DNA of 35,395 bases, taken from assembly GCF_001556515.1 (NCBI RefSeq), contig NZ_LSJA01000293.1, positions 1-35,395 of the forward strand. Reading direction: 5' to 3'. The position numbers and the translations under genes are program-made. Shown piece by piece: positions 24,735 to 31,646 of this stretch. Origin of the DNA: Caulobacter sp. CCH9-E1. GTDB lineage: Bacteria; Pseudomonadota; Alphaproteobacteria; Caulobacterales; Caulobacteraceae. Under the pieces are notes generated by a model. The model was not told the origin of the DNA. It searched no databases and worked only from the letters and a program-made list of their open reading frames with translations. How positions within the stretch are numbered: the first letter of the stretch is position 1; every line of letters begins with the position of its first letter.

Positions 24735-25523
24735 ATGACAACGACCCAGTCCGCCGGCGAGATCACCGGCAACGTCCTGTTCTACACGTCGCCCGAGCCG
24801 CTGAACCGCGAGCAGCACGCCAAGCTGGCGCTGGTGCATAAGGACAAGCCGTATGGCTTCGCCGCCGCCGGCACCGCCGTGCCGCTGACGGTCTCGGAAT
24901 TCGCCCCGGCCGCCCTGACCTTCCCGGTGATCTTCGCCGGCGAGGACAAGGTGCCGCTGGCCGTGATGGGTCTGAACCAGCAGGAAAACCTGTTCATCGG
25001 CGCCGATGGTTCCGTCGAGGCGAACGTCTATATTCCGGCCTATATCCGCCGCTATCCGTTCGTGCTGGCCAATGACGACACGCAAGACCGCCTGATCGTC
25101 TGCATCGACCGCGGTTCGGACCTGCTGGCCGAAAACGGCCAGACCCCGCTGTTCGACGACAAGGGCGAACCGACCGAATACACCCAGAACTGCATCAAGT
25201 TCTGCGACGACTTCGAGCTGGAGCGCCGCCGCACGGACTCGTTTGTCCAGCTGCTGAAGGAGCTGGACCTGTTCGAGCTGAAGAAGGCCATCTTCCAGCC
25301 GCAGGACGAAACCGGCGCCGCCGCTGGCGAGCCCGTGACCGTCGCCGAGTACTTTGGCGTCTCGGAAGAGAAGCTGAACAATCTGCCGGCCGACAAGCTG
25401 AAGGAGCTGCAGCAGAACGGCGCCCTGGCGCAGATCTACGCGCACCTGGTGTCGCTGCTGGGCTGGGATCGCCTGATCAACAAGACCGTGCTGAAGCAGG
25501 CCGAAGCCGCCAACCTGAACTAG
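24735..25523 (+). CDS. SapC family protein
   Basis: This 262-residue soluble protein of the SapC family has no signal peptide or membrane segment. Recognisable stretches are YTSPEPLNREQHAKLAL, EFAPAALTFPVIFAG, PAYIRRYPFVLAN and CIDRGSDLL. The family is named after a surface-layer-associated gene of Campylobacter, but its biochemical role is not established. SapC genes often occur beside TonB-dependent receptors in Proteobacteria, as here. The ATG at 24735 follows GAG at about 7 bases. In-frame sequence further upstream reads into the promoter region and is unlikely to be protein. A textbook terminator follows. Confidence 0.88.
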   Translation: MTTTQSAGEITGNVLFYTSPEPLNREQHAKLALVHKDKPYGFAAAGTAVPLTVSEFAPAALTFPVIFAGEDKVPLAVMGLNQQENLFIGADGSVEANVYIPAYIRRYPFVLANDDTQDRLIVCIDRGSDLLAENGQTPLFDDKGEPTEYTQNCIKFCDDFELERRRTDSFVQLLKELDLFELKKAIFQPQDETGAAAGEPVTVAEYFGVSEEKLNNLPADKLKELQQNGALAQIYAHLVSLLGWDRLINKTVLKQAEAANLN

Positions 25524-25550
25524 GCTTCAGCGTCAGCTAAAGACCAAGAG

Positions 25551-25581
25551 GGCGGCGGGGCTTCGGCTCCGCCGCCTTTTT
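25551..25581 (+). terminator. Terminator after sapC
   Basis: GGCGGCGGGGC and GCTCCGCCGCC pair around the stable tetraloop TTCG, with one G-T pair, and five Ts follow. The convergent MaoC-like gene stops 4 bases later. Confidence 0.95.
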
Positions 25582-25584
25582 CGT

Positions 25585-26028
25585 TCAGCGCGCGAAGATG
25601 CTGCGGGTCAGGCACGAGAAGACCAGGCGACCGGCCTCGTCCAGCAGGTCGTGCTGGGCGATGACGATGCCCTTGCCCTCGCCGACTGGGTCCTTGCCCA
25701 TCACCGTCATGCGGCCGCGCAGCAGCTCGCCGACGGGCGGATTGCGCATCCAGCGCAGGGCGTCGACGCCCAGGCGCTTGGTCTGCGGCCAGGCGGCGCT
25801 GGCGTCGGCGTCCAGCCGCGTCCAGATCGAGAAGACCATGGCGTCGGGCGCGCCGTTCTCCACGGGCCAGCCGGGCGTGAACGCGGCGATGAACGCCTCG
25901 AGGGCCTTGGCGTCGACGGCCCGTGTCCCCAGCGAGACGACCTGACCGATCTCGATATCGTCGAACGCGGCGGGCATGGGCGGCTCCGGGATGATTCCTT
26001 CGCCGACTGTCAGGTGCGTCTTGACCAT
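25585..26028 (-). CDS. MaoC-like hotdog-fold protein
   Basis: This 147-residue protein resembles the MaoC dehydratase/thioesterase hotdog group. The N-terminal part has AAFDDIEIGQVVSLGTRAVD and AKALEAFIAAFTPGW, which match the family opening and its first helix. The family's catalytic Asp and His normally fall just after that helix (a D...P.H pattern). Here the place reads TPGWPVENGAPDAM, with no His. Enzyme activity of the usual kind is therefore doubtful, and a binding or divergent role is possible. The ATG at 26028 is chosen; an internal ATG before PAAFDD is the alternative. It diverges from the DsbD-like gene by 64 bases. Confidence 0.75.
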   Translation of the reverse strand: MVKTHLTVGEGIIPEPPMPAAFDDIEIGQVVSLGTRAVDAKALEAFIAAFTPGWPVENGAPDAMVFSIWTRLDADASAAWPQTKRLGVDALRWMRNPPVGELLRGRMTVMGKDPVGEGKGIVIAQHDLLDEAGRLVFSCLTRSIFAR

Positions 26029-26092
26029 TGTCGAGAGCGCCTAGCCGGGCCATGTGTGCTGGTGCTGTCGTTTTCACAAAGTCCGGTCGCCG

Positions 26093-28249
26093 ATGTTCCT
26101 CAAGAGAGCCGTCCTCGCCCTGCAAGCCTTCGTGGCGGCGACGTTGCTGGCGGGCGCCGCCGTGGCTGGACCGGTCGTCAATTCCGGCCATATCGAATCC
26201 GAGCTTGTTCCGCAGGAGAGCGGCATCGCGCCCGGTGGCACGATCTATGTCGCCCTGCGCCAGAAGATTCAGAAGGACTGGCACACCTATTGGCGCAATC
26301 CCGGCGACGCGGGCGAGCCGACCAAGATCGCCTGGACCCTGCCGGCCGGCTGGGCTGCGGGCGACATGGTCTGGCCGACGCCGATCAAGGCTAGGCTGGG
26401 CCCGCTGCTGGACTACGCCTATGAGGGCGAGGTCCTGATCCCCGTGCCGATCAGCGCGCCGGCCAGCGCCCAGGTTGGGACGACGGTGTCGCTGACGGCC
26501 AAGGTCTCGTACCTCGTCTGCGAGCAGGTCTGCGTGCCCGAGGACGCCGAGCTGTCGCTGCTGCTGCCGGTCGTCGCCGGTTCGGCGGGCGCCGATCCCA
26601 AGTGGGGCGGCAAGATCGCCGAGGTCCTGGCCAAGGCGCCCAAGCCCGCCGGCCTGAAGGCGGTCTTCAAGCCGGATGGCCAGGCCTTGAAGCTCGCGGT
26701 CACCGGCGCCCCGCTGAAGGGCGCTGACATGGCCGGCGCTTACTTCTTTCCCTATTCGTCCAAGGCGATCGAGCACGCCGCCGAGCAGGCGATCGACCGC
26801 GGGCCCGAAGGGCTGACCCTGACGTTGCAGCCCGGCCGTGACTTCGCGGGCGGCGCGACGCCGCCGGCCGAGCTTGCGGGCGTCCTGGCCTTGGCCAACG
26901 GTTCGGCCTGGGAGGTCACCGCGACCTCGGGCGAGCTTCCCGCCGCGGCCGCCGGGCTCGGCCCGCCGCCCGCCAAGACCCAGACGTCGACCGCCAGCAT
27001 TCCCGGCGGGCTGATCGGCGCTCTGGCCCTGGCCTTCCTGGGCGGCCTGATCCTGAACCTGATGCCCTGCGTCTTCCCGGTGCTGTCGATGAAGGCGGCC
27101 AGCCTGGCCACCCACGCCCATCACGAGAGCAAGGCGCGGGCGCAGGGCGTGGCCTTCCTGGCGGGCGTGCTGGCGACGTTCCTGATCTTGGCGGGCCTGC
27201 TGCTGGCCGTGCGGGCTGGCGGCGCGGCGGTCGGCTGGGGCTTCCAGCTCCAGTCGCCGCTGGTGATCGCGGCCCTGGCCCTGCTGATGCTGCTGGTCGC
27301 GCTGAACATGTCGGGCGTCTTCGAGATCGGGACCTCGATCCAAGGCGTCGGCGCCGGGGCGTCCTCTCGCGATGGCGCGCTCGGCGCGTTCTTCACCGGC
27401 ACCCTGGCGGTGGTGGTGGCGGCGCCCTGCACCGCGCCGTTCATGGCGGGCGCGCTCGGCTACGCCCTGACCCAGCCGGCGGTGGTGGCCTTGAGCGTGT
27501 TCGCGGCCCTGGGTCTGGGCTTCGCGGCGCCGTTCGTGGCTGTCGCCTTCATTCCGGCGGTCCTGCACCGCCTGCCGCGTCCCGGCGCCTGGATGGAGAT
27601 CCTGAAGAAGGGCCTGGCCTTCCCGATGTACGGCGCGGCCCTGTGGTTGACCTGGGTGTTCGCTCAGCAGGCCGGACCGATCGCCCTGGGCCAGGTGCTG
27701 GGCGCGGGCGTGCTGGCCGCCTTCGGCGCGTGGGTCTACGGCCTTTCCCAAGGCCGGCGAGCGGCGGGTAAGGCGTTCCTGGGCCAGATGCTCGTCGGCC
27801 TCCTTTGCGTGGGCGCGGCTCTGGCGCTGTCAGCCTCCGCGGCCCTGGCCGCCAAGATCCCGACCGCCGTGGACTCCGCCGCCCCCTCCTCGGGGCCGGG
27901 CCTTGTCGCCGAAGCCTGGTCGCCCGAGCGCGTCGCGGCGCTGCGGGCCGAGGGCCGCCCGGTGCTGGTCGACTTCACCGCCGCCTGGTGCGTGACCTGT
28001 CAGGTCAACGAAAAGGTCGCCCTGTCCGGCGGCAAGGTGGCCGAGGCCTTCAAGGCCCAGAACGCCGTCTTCCTCAAAGCCGACTGGACCAATCGCGACC
28101 CGGTTATCGCCAAGGCCTTGGCGGATTTCGGCCGCGTGGGCGTGCCGCTCTACGTCGTCTATCCGAAGAACGGCGGCGAGCCGGTGATCCTGCCCCAGTT
28201 GCTGACCGAGGGCATGGTCATCGAGGCGATCGAGAAGGCGGGCGCCTGA
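26093..28249 (+). CDS. DsbD/ScsB-type thiol:disulfide interchange protein
   Basis: This inner-membrane electron shuttle carries reducing power from cytoplasmic thioredoxin to periplasmic thiol proteins. The 718-residue protein has a signal peptide (MFLKRAVLALQAF to AAVAG). A periplasmic N-terminal domain carries the pair Cys 143/Cys 147 (VCEQVC). The membrane DsbD domain has Cys 326 in LMPCVFPVLS and Cys 446 in VAAPCTAPF. The C-terminal thioredoxin domain has CVTC at 633-636. All three redox pairs are present. The long N-terminal domain is closer to ScsB than to E. coli DsbD. I chose the ATG at 26093 because it opens a proper signal peptide; the ATG at 26054 is less likely. Confidence 0.92.
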   Translation: MFLKRAVLALQAFVAATLLAGAAVAGPVVNSGHIESELVPQESGIAPGGTIYVALRQKIQKDWHTYWRNPGDAGEPTKIAWTLPAGWAAGDMVWPTPIKARLGPLLDYAYEGEVLIPVPISAPASAQVGTTVSLTAKVSYLVCEQVCVPEDAELSLLLPVVAGSAGADPKWGGKIAEVLAKAPKPAGLKAVFKPDGQALKLAVTGAPLKGADMAGAYFFPYSSKAIEHAAEQAIDRGPEGLTLTLQPGRDFAGGATPPAELAGVLALANGSAWEVTATSGELPAAAAGLGPPPAKTQTSTASIPGGLIGALALAFLGGLILNLMPCVFPVLSMKAASLATHAHHESKARAQGVAFLAGVLATFLILAGLLLAVRAGGAAVGWGFQLQSPLVIAALALLMLLVALNMSGVFEIGTSIQGVGAGASSRDGALGAFFTGTLAVVVAAPCTAPFMAGALGYALTQPAVVALSVFAALGLGFAAPFVAVAFIPAVLHRLPRPGAWMEILKKGLAFPMYGAALWLTWVFAQQAGPIALGQVLGAGVLAAFGAWVYGLSQGRRAAGKAFLGQMLVGLLCVGAALALSASAALAAKIPTAVDSAAPSSGPGLVAEAWSPERVAALRAEGRPVLVDFTAAWCVTCQVNEKVALSGGKVAEAFKAQNAVFLKADWTNRDPVIAKALADFGRVGVPLYVVYPKNGGEPVILPQLLTEGMVIEAIEKAGA

Positions 28250-28258
28250 CGTCCGGCG

Positions 28259-28990
28259 CTATTTCTTCTTATCGCCGCCAAACGGCAGCTTGGCCTTCAT
28301 CTGGTCCAGCGGCGTCCTGGTGATCACGACCGGCGGCGGCGCCACGATCGGCGCGGTCTTGATCGGATAGGCGCGCCAGCCCGTCTGGATCAGGGCGGTG
28401 AATCCCTGGCACTTGGGCAGATAGCGGACCATGCCCGTGCGGGGCTTGGCGAACGGCGCGGGCTGGCTGAAGTCCTGCCGCTTGGGATCGACGAAGCGCC
28501 AGTCGGTCGGCAGGCCGTAACCCTTCTCGCCGCCCAGCCGCACGGCCTTGTAGGCGATGTTGGCCTGGAAGGGCGGCACGCCGTACTTCAGCATCGCCCG
28601 CAGGAAGATGGCGTCGGCCTCTTCGCGCTTGCCCGGCTCGCCGATCGTATACAGCCAGTCGTGGACGATCGCCGCCCGCGCCGTCGGGCCCTGCGGGTCG
28701 ATGAAGGCCTGGCCGTACCAGGGCACGCTGGCGAAGTCGGTGACGTACCAGCGCGGCACCACGATGACCTTGCCCGTCTCGACGTCGCAGTAGGGGAATT
28801 CCGCGTCCAGGGTGAACAGCTTGCGGCCGTCCTTGGTCTGGTTGAACAGCATGATCGGCTGCGGCGTCAGCGAGCTAGGCGGCGTCGGGGCGACCACCGG
28901 CACGAAGACGGTGGTGTTTGTCTGCGTCGCGCAGGCGGCGAGGATCAGGCTGGCGCCGCTGAGCGCGGCGAGGGTCTTCAAGCGGGACAT
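28259..28990 (-). CDS. DUF1353 lipoprotein
   Basis: This 243-residue protein has a lipoprotein signal ending LILAAC (Cys 20) and a central DUF1353-type domain. Marks are VPRWYVTDFASVPW near residue 80 and AAIVHDWLYTIG, with aspartates and a histidine that could form an active or metal site. The family is common in phages and bacteria, and its function is not established. A proline-rich C-terminal tail ends in KKK. The signal peptide fixes the start at 28990, although the upstream sequence lacks a clear ribosome binding site. The longer open frame up to 29221 does not look like protein. Its stop lies 9 bases from the convergent DsbD-like gene. Confidence 0.82.
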   Translation of the reverse strand: MSRLKTLAALSGASLILAACATQTNTTVFVPVVAPTPPSSLTPQPIMLFNQTKDGRKLFTLDAEFPYCDVETGKVIVVPRWYVTDFASVPWYGQAFIDPQGPTARAAIVHDWLYTIGEPGKREEADAIFLRAMLKYGVPPFQANIAYKAVRLGGEKGYGLPTDWRFVDPKRQDFSQPAPFAKPRTGMVRYLPKCQGFTALIQTGWRAYPIKTAPIVAPPPVVITRTPLDQMKAKLPFGGDKKK

Positions 28991-29162
28991 CAGTCGGGGA
29001 GGCGGTGGTGAAAGACGGCGCCGTTCTTCTGGGCGCGGGGCGACATGAGAGCAAGCAAGAATGGCGAAGTTTCGGCCTCCGCGACGATTTCGCGACCGTT
29101 TCGCATAACGCCGATCTGTGGCAGGGTCGGTTTGGGGAGGATTTGAAGTACGGGAGACTGAC

Positions 29163-29768
29163 ATGCCGATAACCCGCCGTCTCGTCGCCGCCGGCCTGCC
29201 GCTGGCCGCTCTTGTCCCCACCGTCGCCTACGCCAGACCCGCGCCGGACTTCACCGCCGTCGACGCCGACGGAAAGACGCGCTCTCTGTCCGAGTTCCGG
29301 GGCAAGACCGTGGTTCTGGAATGGACCAACGAGGGCTGCCCCTATGTCCGCAAGCACTATTCGGGAAACATGCAGGGGCTGCAGCAGGCCGCTCGCGCCG
29401 ACGGCGTGGTCTGGCTGACCGTGGCGTCCTCCGCGCCCGGCAAGCAGGGCCATTTCGCGGACGGCGCGGCCGCCAAGTCCTGGATGAACGCTCGCGGCGC
29501 CAAGCCGACGGCCCTGTTGCTGGACCCGGAAGGCAAGGTCGCGACGGCCTACAAGGCCAAGACCACGCCGCACATGTTCGTCATCGATAAGACGGGGCAG
29601 GTCGTCTACGAGGGCGCCATTGACGACCGGCCGACCAGCAAGGTCGAGGATCTGGCGGGGGCCAAGAATCTGGTCGCCGCGGCTCTGGCGGACGTGAAGG
29701 CGGGGCGCAAGGTCGCCACGCCCTTTTCGACGCCCTACGGCTGCTCGGTGAAGTACAAGGACGCCTAG
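29163..29768 (+). CDS. Secreted redoxin (thioredoxin-fold) protein
   Basis: This 201-residue protein of the AhpC/TSA-redoxin group has a Sec-like signal (MPITRRLVAAGLPLAALVP to AYA). After APDFTAVDADGKTRSLSEF the active region reads WTNEGCPYVRKHY. This leaves a single Cys where thioredoxins have CxxC. A second Cys sits near the C-terminus (YGCSVKY). A one-Cys or two-Cys peroxiredoxin-like role, or thiol transfer with the nearby DsbD-like protein, is plausible; the partner is inferred from neighbourhood only. GGGAGA lies before the ATG at good spacing. Confidence 0.87.
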   Translation: MPITRRLVAAGLPLAALVPTVAYARPAPDFTAVDADGKTRSLSEFRGKTVVLEWTNEGCPYVRKHYSGNMQGLQQAARADGVVWLTVASSAPGKQGHFADGAAAKSWMNARGAKPTALLLDPEGKVATAYKAKTTPHMFVIDKTGQVVYEGAIDDRPTSKVEDLAGAKNLVAAALADVKAGRKVATPFSTPYGCSVKYKDA

Positions 29769-29772
29769 GAGA

Positions 29773-29797
29773 TTTTCAGGGGGCGAAGGCCTGAAAA
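29773..29797. repeat. TTTTCAGG inverted repeat after the redoxin
   Basis: TTTTCAGG and CCTGAAAA pair perfectly over 8 bp around a 9-base loop, 4 bases past the redoxin stop. The A-run lies on the 3' side of the plus strand, so it does not form a normal plus-strand terminator. Confidence 0.45.
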
Positions 29798-29834
29798 AAA
29801 CGTCATTGGTCCGCCATGACGCGGCGACGGCCGT

Positions 29835-29872
29835 TTGCTAAGCCCGAAGCGAACGCTCCGATCTCTTAGCAA
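29835..29872 (+). promoter_or_regulatory. Inverted repeat overlapping the pgi ribosome binding site
   Basis: TTGCTAAG (29835-29842) and CTTAGCAA (29865-29872) are exact complements. The right arm runs into the pgi ribosome binding site AAGGA (29871-29875), 8 bases before the ATG. Pairing would partly cover that site, so it could lower pgi translation. It could also be a DNA-binding dyad. Confidence 0.35.
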
Positions 29873-29883
29873 GGACGCCGCCC

Positions 29884-31503
29884 ATGGCCGATCTCGACGC
29901 TGCTTGGACCCGCCTGGAAACCGCCGCGAGGGCCGCTGGGCAGAAGCGCATCGTCGACTTCTTCGAGGACGAGCCGGGGCGCCTGGACGCCCTGACCCTG
30001 GACGTCGCCGGCCTGCATCTGGATCTCTCCAAGCAGGCGTGGGACGAGGCGGGCCTCGAGGCCGCGCTGGATCTGGCCCACGCCGCCGATGTCGAGGGCG
30101 CCCGCGCCCGGATGTTCGGCGGCGAGGCGATCAATTCGTCCGAGGGCCGCGCGGTGCTGCATACGGCGCTGCGTGCTCCGGCCGACGCCGACGTGAAGGC
30201 TCAAGGTCAGCCGGTCATGGCCGAGGTCGAGGCCGTCCGCCAGCGGATGAAGGCTTTCGCGCAGGCCGTCCGCTCGGGCGCGATCAAGGGCGCGACCGGC
30301 AAGCCGTTCAAGGCGATCCTGCACATCGGCATCGGCGGCAGCGACCTGGGTCCGCGCCTGCTGTGGGACGCCCTGCGCCCCGTGAAGCCGCAGATCGACC
30401 TGCGCTTCGTGGCCAATGTCGACGGCGCCGAGTTCGCCTTGACGACCGCCGACATGGATCCGGAGGAGACCCTGGTCATGGTGGTCTCCAAGACCTTCAC
30501 GACCCAGGAGACCATGGCCAACGCCGGCGCGGCGCGGGCCTGGCTGGTCGAGGCCCTGGGCGAGCAGGGGGCGAGCCAGCACCTGGCCGCCATCTCGACC
30601 GCGCTGGACAAGACCGCCGCCTTCGGCGTGCCGGACGAGCGCGTGTTCGGCTTCTGGGACTGGGTCGGCGGTCGCTATTCGCTGTGGTCGTCGGTCAGTC
30701 TGTCGGTGGCCGTCGCCGCCGGCTGGGAGGCCTTCGAGGGCTTCCTGCGCGGCGGGGCGGCGATGGATGAGCACTTCAAGACCGCGCCGCTCGAGAAAAA
30801 CGCGCCGGTCCTGGTCGCCCTGGCCCAGATCTTCAATCGCAATGGCCTGGACCGCCGCGCGCGCTCGGTTGTTCCGTACTCGCACCGCCTGCGCCGGCTG
30901 GCGTCGTTCCTGCAGCAGCTGGAGATGGAGAGCAACGGCAAGTCGGTCGGCCCCGACGGCAAGCCCGCCCAGCGCGGCACGGCCACGGTGGTGTTCGGGG
31001 ACGAGGGCACCAATGTCCAGCACGCCTATTTCCAGTGCATGCACCAGGGGACCGACATCACGCCCATGGAGCTGATCGGGATCGCCAAGTCGGACGAAGG
31101 CCCGGCCGGCATGCACGAGAAGCTGCTGTCGAACCTGCTCGCGCAAGCCGAGGCCTTCATGGTCGGGCGGACCACCGAGGACGTCGTCGCCGAGCTGAAG
31201 GCCAAGGGCGTGTCGGAGGCCGAGATCGCCACCCTGGCCCCGCAGCGGACCTTCGCGGGCGATCGGCCCTCGACCCTGGTGGTCCTGGAGCGCCTGACGC
31301 CCGAGACTTTCGGCGCCCTGATCGCGCTGTACGAGCACAAGACCTTCGTCGAAGGCGTGATCTGGGGGATCAATTCCTTCGACCAGTGGGGCGTCGAGCT
31401 GGGCAAGGTGATGGCGGGTCGCATCCTGCCCGAGCTGGAGAGCGGCGCGGCCGGCGACCATGATCCGTCGACGAGCGCCCTGATCGCCCGTCTCAAAAAG
31501 TAG
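29884..31503 (+). CDS. pgi: Glucose-6-phosphate isomerase
   Basis: This cytoplasmic enzyme interconverts glucose 6-phosphate and fructose 6-phosphate. The 539-residue protein matches the usual length. Signatures include GGEAINSSEGRAVLHTALR, LHIGIGGSDLGPRL, VSKTFTTQETMANA, VFGFWDWVGGRYSLWS and the catalytic GTNVQHAYFQCMHQGTDI with its histidine. The C-terminal WGINSFDQWGVELGK contains the conserved lysine. In Caulobacter-type organisms sugars go mainly through the Entner-Doudoroff path, so Pgi probably serves recycling and polysaccharide precursors (inference). A repeat element begins 3 bases after the stop. Confidence 0.98.
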   Translation: MADLDAAWTRLETAARAAGQKRIVDFFEDEPGRLDALTLDVAGLHLDLSKQAWDEAGLEAALDLAHAADVEGARARMFGGEAINSSEGRAVLHTALRAPADADVKAQGQPVMAEVEAVRQRMKAFAQAVRSGAIKGATGKPFKAILHIGIGGSDLGPRLLWDALRPVKPQIDLRFVANVDGAEFALTTADMDPEETLVMVVSKTFTTQETMANAGAARAWLVEALGEQGASQHLAAISTALDKTAAFGVPDERVFGFWDWVGGRYSLWSSVSLSVAVAAGWEAFEGFLRGGAAMDEHFKTAPLEKNAPVLVALAQIFNRNGLDRRARSVVPYSHRLRRLASFLQQLEMESNGKSVGPDGKPAQRGTATVVFGDEGTNVQHAYFQCMHQGTDITPMELIGIAKSDEGPAGMHEKLLSNLLAQAEAFMVGRTTEDVVAELKAKGVSEAEIATLAPQRTFAGDRPSTLVVLERLTPETFGALIALYEHKTFVEGVIWGINSFDQWGVELGKVMAGRILPELESGAAGDHDPSTSALIARLKK

Positions 31504-31506
31504 CTT

Positions 31507-31639
31507 CCTTCTCCCCTTGCGGGAGAAGGTGTCATCCGAAGGATGACGGATGAGGGGTTGGAAGGCCTTTCCGACAAAGCCCGTACGATCCCTCACCCGA
31601 CCGCCTTCGGCGGCCACCCTCTCCCGCAGGGGGAGAGGG
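31507..31639 (+). repeat. Structured intergenic repeat, copy 1
   Basis: The 133-base element opens with CTTCTCCCCTTGCGGGAGAA and closes with CCTCTCCCGCAGGGGGAGAG, so its ends are inverted copies of each other. Inside are GTCATCC-GAA-GGATGAC and CCGCC-TTC-GGCGG hairpins, and TGAGGG/CCCTCA joins the halves. It separates the convergent pgi and TonB receptor genes and may end both transcripts. Confidence 0.88.
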
Positions 31640-31646
31640 CCCCTCA

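Noticed and set aside
25520..27751. 743-codon minus-strand frame across the MaoC-like and DsbD-like genes
   Set aside because: The content is glutamine- and arginine-rich low-complexity shadow. Both genes it crosses have clear domains.
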